Virus record (IMG/VR): IMGVR_UViG_3300030382_001019
Location: 1-35,646 of that record
Source of the DNA: a virus
Reading direction: 5' to 3' (one strand)
DNA: 35,646 nucleotides
In this document: in pieces, positions 7,992 to 14,638 of the stretch
Numbering within the stretch: the first letter of the stretch is position 1
How the letters are laid out: the number at the start of each line of letters is the position of its first letter
The notes under the pieces: model-generated
What the model was told of the DNA's origin: nothing
Database searches by the model: none
What the model saw: only the letters and a program-made list of their open reading frames with translations
Made by a program: the position numbers and the translations under genes

Positions 7992-8234
7992 TTATGTTGG
8001 ATTTCCATCTTGGAGTTCTTCCAACGCTATTGTAGTCGCAGTATCTAAACTTAATATAAAGTTTACAATACGCAACTGACCCTTGATTACCCAAAGGTCT
8101 TGCTCAGAATTAATATTATTAATATTAGTAATATTAGATTCTAAATTCTTTAAATCAGCAACTAAATCATGCCAACCTTCTGTTTCCATCATGGACATTC
8201 TGTCCATTAGGAACTGCTCGTCTGTTTTTGCCAT
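7992..8234 (-). CDS. Small protein between portal and scaffold (80 aa)
   Basis: This 80-aa helical protein (MAKTDEQFLMDRMSMMETEG, LWVIKGQLRIVNFILSLDTA) starts four bases after the portal gene ends. The mix of Asn-Ile repeats in the middle and a C-terminal helix suggests a small assembly or connector protein. A conserved small gene at this place is usual in marine podoviruses (from memory); the function is unknown. Confidence 0.7.
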   Translation of the reverse strand: MAKTDEQFLMDRMSMMETEGWHDLVADLKNLESNITNINNINSEQDLWVIKGQLRIVNFILSLDTATTIALEELQDGNPT

Positions 8235-8238
8235 GTTT

Positions 8239-10176
8239 CTACTGTACTCTTTGATTGATTACAGATTTAGTTCCTTCTGCTCTAGCTTTAGCTAGGTTTA
8301 ATATTGTTTCAGATTTTAAATGCTCTACTTCTGGTATATTTCTGGCTGTTTCAGACAACTGCCTTTCAACATCTGCACTCATCTTAGCAATTTGCACTTG
8401 TTCTTTAGCCATATCTACCTCTGTTGGCTGTAATGAACCTGCTTGTGCTGTATGTAGTATAGCCTTCGCCTTCTCTTCTTCAGCTTCAGCCATAGTTTTC
8501 TGTATTTCAGCTTGTGCTTGTTGTACTTGTAGCTGTATACCCATTTGTTGCATCTGTTCCATCTCTGGATTAGGCTCTTGCCCCTGCTGTAGACCAAATA
8601 CAATAGCATCTCTGTTATGTATACTAGAGTTTTGCATCATAGCCAACAATATAACATTAAATGCTGGTGAATCTTTAGGTATAGCCTGTAACATTTGCAC
8701 CATTTGTTGCATTTCTAATTCTTTTGCCATGATTCCCATAGTAGAATAAGGTATAAACTTATAATCACTAACAGGGTATCTGTCTACATCAAACTGTATC
8801 TTTCTCCACATTGACTTATTTATCATAGGGATAAGGAAAGTGTTTTGGAAATTCATTAATGTACGCTTCTGTCTTTTAATAGATGCAGATTGCATCATTG
8901 ACATACCACTAGCAGTTTCTTGTTGTGGCATAGACATATCAGCACTACCTGTACCCATCTGTATCATATTCTGAAGTGAGGATACTTGGTTAAATGTACT
9001 TGAATCCATTGCACCCATGTCTAAAGGCATGATAGCCTCTCTAGGATTACCATTGGTTAGTACAGTTTTACCTGCTCTGACCTCAAATTTCGTTCCTCTT
9101 GGTAGTCGAGTTGCGTCAGCAGCCATCATCATTGTATTGCGTAGTGCCATTGAGTCTATTCTTGCCCTCATCTCAGCATCTAGGGCTTTTTGGGCGTTAT
9201 ATCCCTTCTCAACCACACCCCTACCCCAGAATTTATTTGGGATAATGTCGTGCTGGTAGGAAATAAATGGTCTATCTTCCATCATAAAGGCGTTTTCCTC
9301 TACTCGTAAGATGTACTCATCATTACATATAGTTACTACTGCCTCAACTAACTCATCCTTCTTAGTATATTCAAAGTCATCCTTGTCTGCCTTTGCTTTA
9401 AGGAATCTTTTGGGTACTAAACCCCAATATTCTGTAATCTTTACGGAATCTGACTCATCTGCCCGTTTAGTTTCTGGGTCATAACTGAATTTGACCGTAT
9501 CATAATCACCATCAAGGGGTACATCACGGTATACTCCTGACTGAATACCCTGTACTACATGGTATCTAGGCTTAATGACTTCGTGGGCGACACCTAATGC
9601 CTCTTCAATTGAATTAGCAGCAGGGTCAATAAGAAATTCTTTAGGTGATATAGGTTCAATATTAACATCTATAGAGGCATATTCTGTAATACCCCTCATT
9701 CCTGTCATTGAACCCTCTACTGGCTGTTCTGCAGGTGCTCTTTCTACAGTTTGATTAACAACAATCTTTGCAACGCCTGTTCCATAGATAGCACCATTGA
9801 GGAAAACCTCTGCAATTGCATCTTTACAGCCTGTTTTCTCTAAATCTTCCTGTAATAAATTTCTGATATACTCAGCATCACTATTATCTTGGTCAAGCAT
9901 ATCATCTTGTATATCGAACCACTTGCCTCTGCCAAATGTTGCCTCTTCTAGTTCAGCAACAGAGGATTCAACTGCTTGTTGTGTTGCAGGTGCTATGATT
10001 CTTGAGCGTTCTGCTGTTCTTGTTTTGTCTGATGAATCCCAAATTCCACGCCATATACGATAATATTCATCCCATTTGGGGGTATAGTTAATATCTCGGT
10101 GAGTTCTCCAACCCTCCAGTCTATACATCAACCAACTAGCTAGGGCTTGGTATTGTTGTTCTTTCTTGTCAAGCAT
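8239..10176 (-). CDS. Portal (head-tail connector) protein
   Basis: This 645-aa protein begins MLDKKEQQYQALASWLMYRL. Portal-like features include WDEYYRIWRGIW and APATQQAVESSVAELEEATF near the N-terminus, the middle stretch FLIDPAANSIEEALGVAHEV, the stem-helix candidate KFWGRGVVEKGYNAQKALDA, and a long Gln/Glu/Met helix near residues 515-600 (MEQMQQMGIQLQVQQAQAEI) resembling a portal barrel. Portals are ring-shaped DNA channels and packaging-motor docking sites. The gene lies between terminase and scaffold as expected. An AGGA site precedes the ATG. It has its own promoter-like element with a palindrome upstream (10205-10246). Confidence 0.85.
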   Translation of the reverse strand: MLDKKEQQYQALASWLMYRLEGWRTHRDINYTPKWDEYYRIWRGIWDSSDKTRTAERSRIIAPATQQAVESSVAELEEATFGRGKWFDIQDDMLDQDNSDAEYIRNLLQEDLEKTGCKDAIAEVFLNGAIYGTGVAKIVVNQTVERAPAEQPVEGSMTGMRGITEYASIDVNIEPISPKEFLIDPAANSIEEALGVAHEVIKPRYHVVQGIQSGVYRDVPLDGDYDTVKFSYDPETKRADESDSVKITEYWGLVPKRFLKAKADKDDFEYTKKDELVEAVVTICNDEYILRVEENAFMMEDRPFISYQHDIIPNKFWGRGVVEKGYNAQKALDAEMRARIDSMALRNTMMMAADATRLPRGTKFEVRAGKTVLTNGNPREAIMPLDMGAMDSSTFNQVSSLQNMIQMGTGSADMSMPQQETASGMSMMQSASIKRQKRTLMNFQNTFLIPMINKSMWRKIQFDVDRYPVSDYKFIPYSTMGIMAKELEMQQMVQMLQAIPKDSPAFNVILLAMMQNSSIHNRDAIVFGLQQGQEPNPEMEQMQQMGIQLQVQQAQAEIQKTMAEAEEEKAKAILHTAQAGSLQPTEVDMAKEQVQIAKMSADVERQLSETARNIPEVEHLKSETILNLAKARAEGTKSVINQRVQ

Positions 10177-10204
10177 AAAATTTTATTCCTAAGAAATTCT
10201 TGCG

Positions 10205-10246
10205 ATTATAACACAAACAGAAGATTTAATGCGAATGATTCTCATT
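10205..10246 (-). promoter_or_regulatory. Palindrome plus TATAAT promoter element in front of the portal gene
   Basis: The minus strand has TATAAT at 10210-10205, preceded by TGTGT. A 19-bp 9-1-9 palindrome of Fur-box form (AATGAGAATGATTCGCATT, one mismatch) lies at 10246-10228, 17 bp upstream of the -10. No consensus -35 is present, so the palindrome occupies the place of one. The same 10-mer ATTATAACAC (plus strand) occurs at 12131. Confidence 0.55.
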
Positions 10247-10247
10247 A

Positions 10248-10487
10248 TCAATGTAAACTTTGCGACATATCCTCTATCTCTATAACTCCATCCATTATCA
10301 TCTTACAAATAGATAGGTCTACTCTTGAATCATCTTTCACTAGAGTTGAGTCTATATCATTTGCTAAATTTGCAATAATAGATAGTGCTGCTACATATCT
10401 CATTGGTAATGTAGACTGGTCGGCACTAAATTCTAAAACATCCTCATAATCTTCTTTATCTAAATCTTCAATATCCTGCAATATCAT
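10248..10487 (-). CDS. Small acidic protein between terL and portal (79 aa)
   Basis: This 79-aa acidic protein begins MILQDIEDLDKEDYEDVLEF. It contains helical segments (MRYVAALSIIANLANDIDST) and no membrane span that convinces me. It overlaps the 3' end of terL by 20 bp, so it is translated with it. It ends 71 bp before the portal start. Function is unknown; small proteins at this position are common in marine podoviruses. Confidence 0.7.
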   Translation of the reverse strand: MILQDIEDLDKEDYEDVLEFSADQSTLPMRYVAALSIIANLANDIDSTLVKDDSRVDLSICKMIMDGVIEIEDMSQSLH

Positions 10488-11718
10488 CTACTGGACTCCA
10501 TTCTTCTTCTAATTCTATTGAGTGGGCGAAGTCTGAAACGCTCACTTGGTCTATATAGGCTAACGAATCAAGTAAATCGTCATGTGCCATTTTGTTTGGA
10601 AAGTCTAACATTTGACTTTTAAAGTGTTTCCAGTCTTTATCTGGATTGAATGTTATCTGTCCATGCTCCATTCTGCCTTGAAGCGACCATGTAATTCTAT
10701 CTATCTTCTTTTTACCACCATGTCGTAACTCTATTAACGATAACCACTTGTTTTCGGTTCTCATTTCATCTTCCAAGTAGGGTAAGATGGCGTTACGCAA
10801 TGCTCCTGTTTCAATTCCAACAGAATTAGACTCAACACTTATGGCTGAGTTTAAAATTCTCTTTGCTGTTTCTTTAATATTCCATCTACCATGTAAGATG
10901 TCTTTAACCCACCACTTATCTCTGTCTATTTTTACAATAGCAATTGAGGTTTCGTCTAATCGGGAACGCTTTAAGTTTCGTTCCTTCTCACTATCCTCAT
11001 AACCTGCTGGGTCTACAGCAATACAATAACTTCCTTCATCTGGTTCTTCATCCTCTTTAAACCACGACTCTTTAAATATGCCACCACTAAAGGTTTCAAA
11101 TGATGCTTCAAACTCTTGTCTAAAAGACATAGACGACATTGATTTACTAGCAGCACTTATTTCTTCTTTTGGTAGAAAAGGATTATCAATAGATGTAAAT
11201 TGAAACGCATCCCAATCCTCATCTTCTTGTGCCTCTTGATATAAGTCAAAGAAGTGATTTTTTCCTGCAGGTGTACCAATAAAGAGTGCTCTACCCTTTA
11301 CATCTGCAAGTGTGGGTCTAATAATCTGTTCCCAAACAATAGGCTTCATAGAAGCGTATTCATCTAACACGACATAGGATAATCCCACGCCACGCAAGGT
11401 TTCTGGTCTATCTGAACCTTTTAAATATATTTTCCTACCATTTATCAAAGTAAGAACAGCCGTGTTCTCGTATGCTTGTATTATTAAATCTTTTCCTAAC
11501 TCTTTCAGCATAGCCCACATAATGTCTTTAGCTTGTTGAAAGGTTGGTGCTATATAGAATACATCTTTGGATTCTGATTTTATAGCGTTTATTAATAATA
11601 ACCAAGCAGATAGGTAGGACTTTCCAAACCTTCTTCCAGCAGCAACTATCTTAAATCTTTTGTTAGACTTGAATATCTCTAACTGTGCTGGATGTAAGTC
11701 AATGTTTAATTCAGCCAT
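10468..11718 (-). CDS. terL: Terminase large subunit (DNA packaging motor)
   Basis: This 416-aa protein carries the full ATPase set: Walker A AGRRFGKS at residues 27-34, Walker B VVLDE at 116-120, and the coupling motif FIGTPAGKNH at about 146-155. The C-terminal RNase H-like nuclease has a first catalytic Asp in CIAVDPAG near residue 236, further acidic residues in SVGIETGAL, and the late Asp pair in MAHDDLLDSLAYI. It pumps DNA into the prohead and cuts the concatemer. Length is normal for a compact terminase. It overlaps the small-subunit-like gene by 8 bp. The DNA ends made by this enzyme are not visible, and the edge-joining observation suits headful packaging. Confidence 0.95.
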   Translation of the reverse strand: MAELNIDLHPAQLEIFKSNKRFKIVAAGRRFGKSYLSAWLLLINAIKSESKDVFYIAPTFQQAKDIMWAMLKELGKDLIIQAYENTAVLTLINGRKIYLKGSDRPETLRGVGLSYVVLDEYASMKPIVWEQIIRPTLADVKGRALFIGTPAGKNHFFDLYQEAQEDEDWDAFQFTSIDNPFLPKEEISAASKSMSSMSFRQEFEASFETFSGGIFKESWFKEDEEPDEGSYCIAVDPAGYEDSEKERNLKRSRLDETSIAIVKIDRDKWWVKDILHGRWNIKETAKRILNSAISVESNSVGIETGALRNAILPYLEDEMRTENKWLSLIELRHGGKKKIDRITWSLQGRMEHGQITFNPDKDWKHFKSQMLDFPNKMAHDDLLDSLAYIDQVSVSDFAHSIELEEEWSPVDDIAGY

Positions 11719-12100
11719 TATCTATATTTACAATGACTTCATCATCTTCCTTTTCTTCTGGTTCAATAAGTTCACCCTCTGGAGTAACATCTAACTGTTG
11801 TTGGATATTATCCAGAGAGGAAACATTAATTATGACTTGAGCATCTGCCTTTGTGCGTGTAGAGTCTACAGCTTTATGTACAGGAAGAATCCTATCTAAG
11901 CACATCTTTAAACAATGTACATCCCCTTCCATAGCTTTTGAAATTACTTTCTCTACTATCTCTGGCGACTTATTGCTCATTAACTCTCTTGCCAAAACAG
12001 TATACTTATTAACAGAACCTTTAGGTCTACCTGCTCCCTCAAGGGGCTTCATACCTTTTTTAAAGTTTGGGTTTCCTCGCTTTTTCTTAGTTTCTGCCAT
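11711..12100 (-). CDS. Terminase small-subunit-like DNA-binding protein
   Basis: The ATG at 12100 gives 129 aa (MAETKKKRGNPNFKKGMKPL). An in-frame ATG at 12142 would add 14 residues but falls in the promoter, so I reject it. The basic N-terminus GNPNFKKG, with GAGRPKGSVNKYTVLARELM after it, is the AT-hook/HTH-like start seen in DUF5681-type and phage terminase small subunits. A helical middle follows (EIVEKVISKAMEGDVHCLKM), and the C-terminus is acidic (EPEEKEDDEVIVNI), suited to contacting the large subunit. Directly upstream of terL in the same transcript. Assignment as small terminase rests on context plus composition. Confidence 0.7.
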   Translation of the reverse strand: MAETKKKRGNPNFKKGMKPLEGAGRPKGSVNKYTVLARELMSNKSPEIVEKVISKAMEGDVHCLKMCLDRILPVHKAVDSTRTKADAQVIINVSSLDNIQQQLDVTPEGELIEPEEKEDDEVIVNIDNG

Positions 12101-12130
12101 AAGGCTCAGATTAGAGTTGTCTTGGGGGGT

Positions 12131-12162
12131 ATTATAACACATTAATGAGAATGATTCTCATT
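12131..12162 (-). promoter_or_regulatory. Late promoter with perfect 19-bp Fur-box-like palindrome
   Basis: The minus strand has TGTGTTATAAT with its -10 at 12136-12131. A perfect 9-1-9 palindrome AATGAGAATGATTCTCATT lies at 12162-12144, 7 bp upstream, covering the -35 region. This arrangement fits an operator that blocks the promoter, or an activator site. It drives the terminase-led late operon. Confidence 0.6.
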
Positions 12163-12218
12163 TTCTTTTAGATAAGTTCAAATTCTGTTTTTTGTGTATT
12201 GGAGGGTTTATATATTTT

Positions 12219-12253
12219 CTCATGCGAAGCATGAGCCTCCCCCAGAGGGGGAG
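12219..12253. repeat. Two adjacent perfect 7-bp hairpins
   Basis: CTCATGC-GAA-GCATGAG (12219-12235) is followed after one base by CTCCCCC-AGA-GGGGGAG (12237-12253). Both have three-base loops. The first contains a GCGAAGC core. Confidence 0.8.
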
Positions 12254-12315
12254 TTGCAAAGCTACGCAATGCAAAGGCGTTCAAGTGGAGATAGCATCAT
12301 TGTAACCACAGAGCG

Positions 12316-12394
12316 GCAAAGCCTCACGACACGGGCTTTGCAAGGTCAATGCCTTTAGGCATTGTATAAAAAATAAACAAAGCAAAGCTTTGTT
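12316..12394. repeat. Cluster of three inverted repeats
   Basis: GCAAAGC at 12316-12322 pairs with GCTTTGC at 12335-12341. CAATGCCT at 12347-12354 pairs with AGGCATTG at 12357-12364 (2-base loop). AACAAAGC at 12376-12383 pairs with GCTTTGTT at 12387-12394 (3-base loop). All arms are perfect. None is followed by a clear T tract, so these are not simple terminators. Confidence 0.75.
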
Positions 12395-12415
12395 ACTTAG
12401 CCTTTGACTTTGTGA

Positions 12416-12484
12416 GGGCTGGAAATAAGGCTGGAAATAACAGAACCCCAAAACAGTTCAGTTATTCTAGGCTTATTCTAGCCC
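12416..12484. repeat. Nested tandem and inverted repeats
   Basis: GGCTGGAAATAA occurs twice in tandem (12417-12428, 12429-12440). TTATTCTAGGC/TTATTCTAGCC occurs twice in tandem (12462-12472, 12473-12483). The second pair is an imperfect inverted copy of the first, so the whole block can form a cruciform or offers four binding half-sites. Flanking CAGTTC (from 12454) and GAACTG (to 12490) are also inverted. Iteron-like. Confidence 0.7.
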
Positions 12485-12520
12485 GAACTGAGCCGACTCT
12501 TAGGCGAATCCTTTACGCTC

Positions 12521-12557
12521 TTGCGACACTTAGCGACAACGGAGCATAGTGTCGCAA
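12521..12557. repeat. Perfect 10-bp inverted repeat
   Basis: TTGCGACACT at 12521-12530 and AGTGTCGCAA at 12548-12557 are perfect inverted copies around a 17-base loop that itself contains another GCGACA. Confidence 0.8.
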
Positions 12558-12733
12558 ATTTTGAGAGCCAAATAAATATATGAGGGATTTATAATATCCA
12601 CCCCTCAGAGAAAAAGATTATCTACCAATGAAAAAGAAAAAGAATAATAAAGAAATATAAAAAATGCTCTTTTGCTATGCGTTGATTTTATCCTATAAAT
12701 GGGAAACGCGTTAATATATTTGACTATAAGTTT

Positions 12734-12761
12734 CTTCTGAATTTAGTTGTAATTACAGAAG
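12734..12761 (+). promoter_or_regulatory. Inverted repeat just upstream of the first rightward gene
   Basis: CTTCTGAATT (12734-12743) pairs with AATTACAGAAG (12751-12761), with one bulged A. A TTGACT lies just upstream (near 12719) but no good -10 follows at normal spacing. A candidate operator or 5' leader hairpin for the gene starting at 12786 or 12846. Confidence 0.4.
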
Positions 12762-12785
12762 ATTATTAGGTGTAGAAGGACTATA

Positions 12786-13130
12786 ATGTATGTATGCAAA
12801 AGAGGAAAAGCATATAAAAAAACCTCACAATATGGAGTAACAAAAATGAACAATCAATTAAAATTTAACTGGAACATCAAAGAAAATAAAAAAAACCCAA
12901 TGGAGATTTATGACCATAGACACGTTATCAAAACTATTTGTAAAATGGGTGATGCATATAATTCTATTGAGGTCGAAACTTCTTTTAAAGAAATAACTAT
13001 AAACTTTGATGGGCATTACTCACACATTTTAAACAATGTAGCATTAATCATTGATGCCTTGAGAGGATATGTTGAAAATCAAAAAGGCACATTTGAAAAA
13101 GTTGTAGAAAAAGTAACAGAAGAAAATTAA
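12786..13130 (+). CDS. Small hypothetical protein at the rightward side of the control region
   Basis: Two starts are plausible in the same frame. ATG 12786 (114 aa) is preceded by AAGGA at 5 bases, and ATG 12846 (94 aa, MNNQLKFNWNIKENKKNPME) is preceded by GGAG at 8 bases. The second leaves a protein without the Lys/Arg/Tyr-rich 20-residue extension and I find it slightly more natural. The product is soluble with beta-rich (VETSFKEITINFDGHY) and helical (LNNVALIIDALRGYVENQ) parts. It is probably an early protein, as it is transcribed away from the terminase with the 118-aa gene and ends at the terminator at 13559. Family unknown. Confidence 0.65.
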   Translation: MYVCKRGKAYKKTSQYGVTKMNNQLKFNWNIKENKKNPMEIYDHRHVIKTICKMGDAYNSIEVETSFKEITINFDGHYSHILNNVALIIDALRGYVENQKGTFEKVVEKVTEEN

Positions 13131-13176
13131 TTTTAACAGGGGGAGAAATCCCCCACTAAAAACGGAGTAAAAAATT

Positions 13177-13533
13177 ATGGAAAATTTAGCAGAAATAAAA
13201 AAAGAAAACAAGCGAAACACTCGAAACAATTTGTTGTGGAATGCTTACTGGGATGATAAAAATTTTACTGCAACTATTAAAAAGTTTCAAGATATAAATG
13301 GAAACACATATCACGCTGTCAGAGTTTCACTAATTCATGGCAGTCAAAGATTAATTTTATCTTTTAAAAGATATGGGTACGGAACGCATTACGAAGAAAC
13401 AACTCTTGAAGAACTTGACAAGATTGGTTTCTGTGGTATTGAAAAAAAGAATATTCATTTTAGTGATTTTGGTTACGGCTTAAAGCGTGATATGATTTCA
13501 TGGTCAAAGGGTGGATATTTTAATAAGGATTAA
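13177..13533 (+). CDS. Small hypothetical early protein (118 aa)
   Basis: This 118-aa basic protein starts MENLAEIKKENKRNTRNNLL after a clear GGAG site. It continues with WNAYWDDKNFTATIKKFQD and a beta-rich core, HAVRVSLIHGSQRLILSFKR, and ends in WSKGGYFNKD. There is no membrane segment. It is the second and last gene of the short rightward unit, 46 bp after the previous stop and 25 bp before a strong terminator. Its isolated unit and lack of homology to replication genes suggest an early host-takeover protein, but that is inference. Confidence 0.7.
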   Translation: MENLAEIKKENKRNTRNNLLWNAYWDDKNFTATIKKFQDINGNTYHAVRVSLIHGSQRLILSFKRYGYGTHYEETTLEELDKIGFCGIEKKNIHFSDFGYGLKRDMISWSKGGYFNKD

Positions 13534-13558
13534 AACTCCGAAAAAAAATAAACTTTTT

Positions 13559-13587
13559 CCCCTCGATATTTTCGGGGGGTTTTTTTT
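13559..13587 (+). terminator. Strong rho-independent terminator of the two-gene rightward unit
   Basis: CCCCTCGA (13559-13566), loop tattt, TCGGGGGG (13572-13579) with one G-U pair, then eight T residues (13580-13587). Confidence 0.92.
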
Positions 13588-13625
13588 GTCCTCGATTTTT
13601 TTACCTTGCTTTTTCTTGCAAGATG

Positions 13626-13690
13626 GCTCTTGCTTTTTCAAAGCGTAGCTTTGTTTCCATTACTGAGCGAAGCGAAACCTTATACAAAAA
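13626..13690 (+). repeat. Dispersed hairpin element, copy 1
   Basis: The element consists of GCTCTTGC, hairpin CAAAGC-GTA-GCTTTG (13639-13653), and a 22-bp block at 13662-13683 that is identical at 14562-14583. The block contains a second GCGAAGC core. A further short AT stretch is shared after it. Confidence 0.8.
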
Positions 13691-13695
13691 TTTCA

Positions 13696-13714
13696 AATGA
13701 TAATCATTCTCATT
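13696..13714. promoter_or_regulatory. Fur-box-like palindrome, third copy
   Basis: AATGATAATCATTCTCATT is a 9-1-9 palindrome with one mismatch. It sits in the repeat island with no gene start close by. A TATAAG lies 11 bp away on the minus strand. Confidence 0.55.
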
Positions 13715-13857
13715 TAGAAAAAAATTAAAAAAAAATTTTCGCCCTCGCTTTGCTCGGGCTAAGTACGGACTCGCTAAGACGCTCGGTTTTGCAAGAGCAA
13801 AAGCAAGAGCGTTATCAACCAATGAAAAAGCACATTGTTTTTGAGGGGAAATTTTCT

Positions 13858-13887
13858 AAAAAAATACCCGACTGTTTTTGTCGGGTA
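13858..13887 (-). terminator. Terminator of the 87-aa/68-aa minus-strand unit
   Basis: On the minus strand TACCCGAC (13887-13880), loop AAAAACA, GTCGGGTA (13872-13865) form a perfect 8-bp stem, followed by seven T (13864-13858). Confidence 0.92.
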
Positions 13888-13901
13888 CTTGATTTAATTT
13901 T

Positions 13902-14108
13902 TTATAGCGTGTCGCTACGACTAAAACAATATTCCCTTTCTTCGCTCTCTTCCTCGATTGGCTCATCTCGTTTGAGTTCATCTCGTCTGAGTTCTTCTTG
14001 GTCTTTGTCTTGCATTGACTCCCAATTTTTTGGGATGTCGTTTCTTGATTTCTCAAGTTCTGCCTTTAATTGCTTTGGACTTTTTTTCATGTGTTCAATA
14101 AAGTTCAT
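13902..14108 (-). CDS. Small highly charged protein (68 aa)
   Basis: The product is 68 aa (MNFIEHMKKSPKQLKAELEK start), almost entirely charged and helical, with repeated RRDEL/KRDEP and EESEEREY stretches and no hydrophobic core. The ATG overlaps the stop of the 87-aa gene (ATGA), and a terminator follows 15 bp after the stop, so this is a real two-gene unit. Small, charged proteins in such spots are often host-takeover or anti-defence factors, but no function can be read from the sequence. Confidence 0.6.
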   Translation of the reverse strand: MNFIEHMKKSPKQLKAELEKSRNDIPKNWESMQDKDQEELRRDELKRDEPIEEESEEREYCFSRSDTL

Positions 14109-14368
14109 ACTGCTAACCCCCTTTTGCCGATTGCGTTTTCTAAGTCTGCAAGATTAGAATCATTAAATTTTACCACATAATCTCTATCACCCAACGCAAT
14201 TGCATATGTTAATTTCTCATGTACTGGATGCATATATCTATTAGGTAAATTATAATCTGTGAAATCTAACCCAGTTTTTTCTGCCCATAATTCATTGGAC
14301 TCAATCAAGGCATCACTTAAAGAGCAAGATTGAGCCATTGGTATTTTAGTATTTGTATTGTATGACAT
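14105..14368 (-). CDS. Small hypothetical protein (87 aa)
   Basis: The product is 87 aa (MSYNTNTKIPMAQSCSLSDA start) and contains SNELWAEKTGLDFTDYNLPN and a C-terminal helix (FNDSNLADLENAIGKRG). It is soluble and mixed alpha/beta. It has its own good promoter (14427-14400 on the minus strand) and a AAGGAAAT-type ribosome site. The promoter's core is nearly identical to that of the ArdC-like gene upstream, so both may be expressed at the same time, early in infection. Family unknown. Confidence 0.65.
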   Translation of the reverse strand: MSYNTNTKIPMAQSCSLSDALIESNELWAEKTGLDFTDYNLPNRYMHPVHEKLTYAIALGDRDYVVKFNDSNLADLENAIGKRGLAV

Positions 14369-14399
14369 TTGTATTTCCTTTCTTAGTTAAACAGATTAT

Positions 14400-14427
14400 A
14401 TTATAACATATCTACACCACTTGTAAA
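14400..14427 (-). promoter_or_regulatory. Sigma70-type promoter of the 87-aa/68-aa unit
   Basis: On the minus strand TTTACA (14427-14422), a 16-bp spacer ending in TATGT, and TATAAT (14405-14400). The 18-bp stretch around the -10 also occurs before the ArdC-like gene (from 15536). Confidence 0.75.
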
Positions 14428-14509
14428 GAAAATATTAATAAAAAAATTCAACTTAACTTGAATCAAATTCAATCATAAAATCGCACAAACAATTTAAGGC
14501 AAAGCCTTT

Positions 14510-14590
14510 CCTTGTTGATTGCTCTTGCTCTTGCCTTTCCATTGCGTAGCAATGTTGCATAACTGAGCGAAGCGAAACCTTATCAAAATT
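14510..14590 (+). repeat. Dispersed hairpin element, copy 2
   Basis: This has the same layout as the copy at 13626. It consists of a GCTCTTGC stretch, hairpin CATTGC-GTA-GCAATG (14540-14554) and the shared 22-bp block at 14562-14583, exactly 900 bp from its twin. The hairpin arms differ from copy 1 but remain fully paired. Confidence 0.8.
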
Positions 14591-14596
14591 TTTTTT

Positions 14597-14627
14597 AAAA
14601 AAATACCCCACTAAAATAGTAGGGTAT
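14597..14627 (-). terminator. Terminator of the ArdC-like gene
   Basis: On the minus strand ATACCCTACT (14627-14618), loop ATTTT, AGTGGGGTAT (14612-14603) form a 10-position stem with one mismatch. A T tract follows. It starts 12 bp after the ArdC-like stop. Confidence 0.85.
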
Positions 14628-14638
14628 CTTCTCAACAA

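Larger units (their letters stand above)
12163..12785. other. Non-coding divergent control region, rich in hairpins (possible origin or packaging site)
   Basis: About 620 bp without a convincing gene lie between the leftward terminase promoter and the rightward gene at 12786. The region is unusually rich in inverted repeats, itemised separately. It is markedly more GC-rich than its neighbours in 12220-12560 and then AT-rich to 12785. Position next to the terminase genes and at a transcription divergence suits an origin of replication, a pac/cos recognition site or a cluster of regulatory sites. None of these can be proven by eye. Confidence 0.5.
13588..13857. other. Non-coding repeat island
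   Basis: There is no convincing gene here. A 73-codon minus-strand frame (13822-13601) runs through the repeats and I reject it. A 12-bp inverted repeat (GCTCTTGCTTTT at 13626-13637 and AAAAGCAAGAGC at 13799-13810) brackets a hairpin, a repeat element copied at 14510-14590 and a Fur-box-like palindrome. Long A and T runs surround the palindrome. Confidence 0.6.

Noticed and set aside
13601-13822. 73-codon minus-strand open frame in the repeat island
   Set aside because: It runs through the duplicated hairpin element and the palindrome and lacks a ribosome site. The peptide it shares with another false frame (KVSLRSVM) comes only from the repeat DNA.
14453-14638. 61-codon minus-strand open frame
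   Set aside because: It starts inside the ArdC terminator region and shares the repeat-derived peptide with the frame at 13601. No support as a gene.
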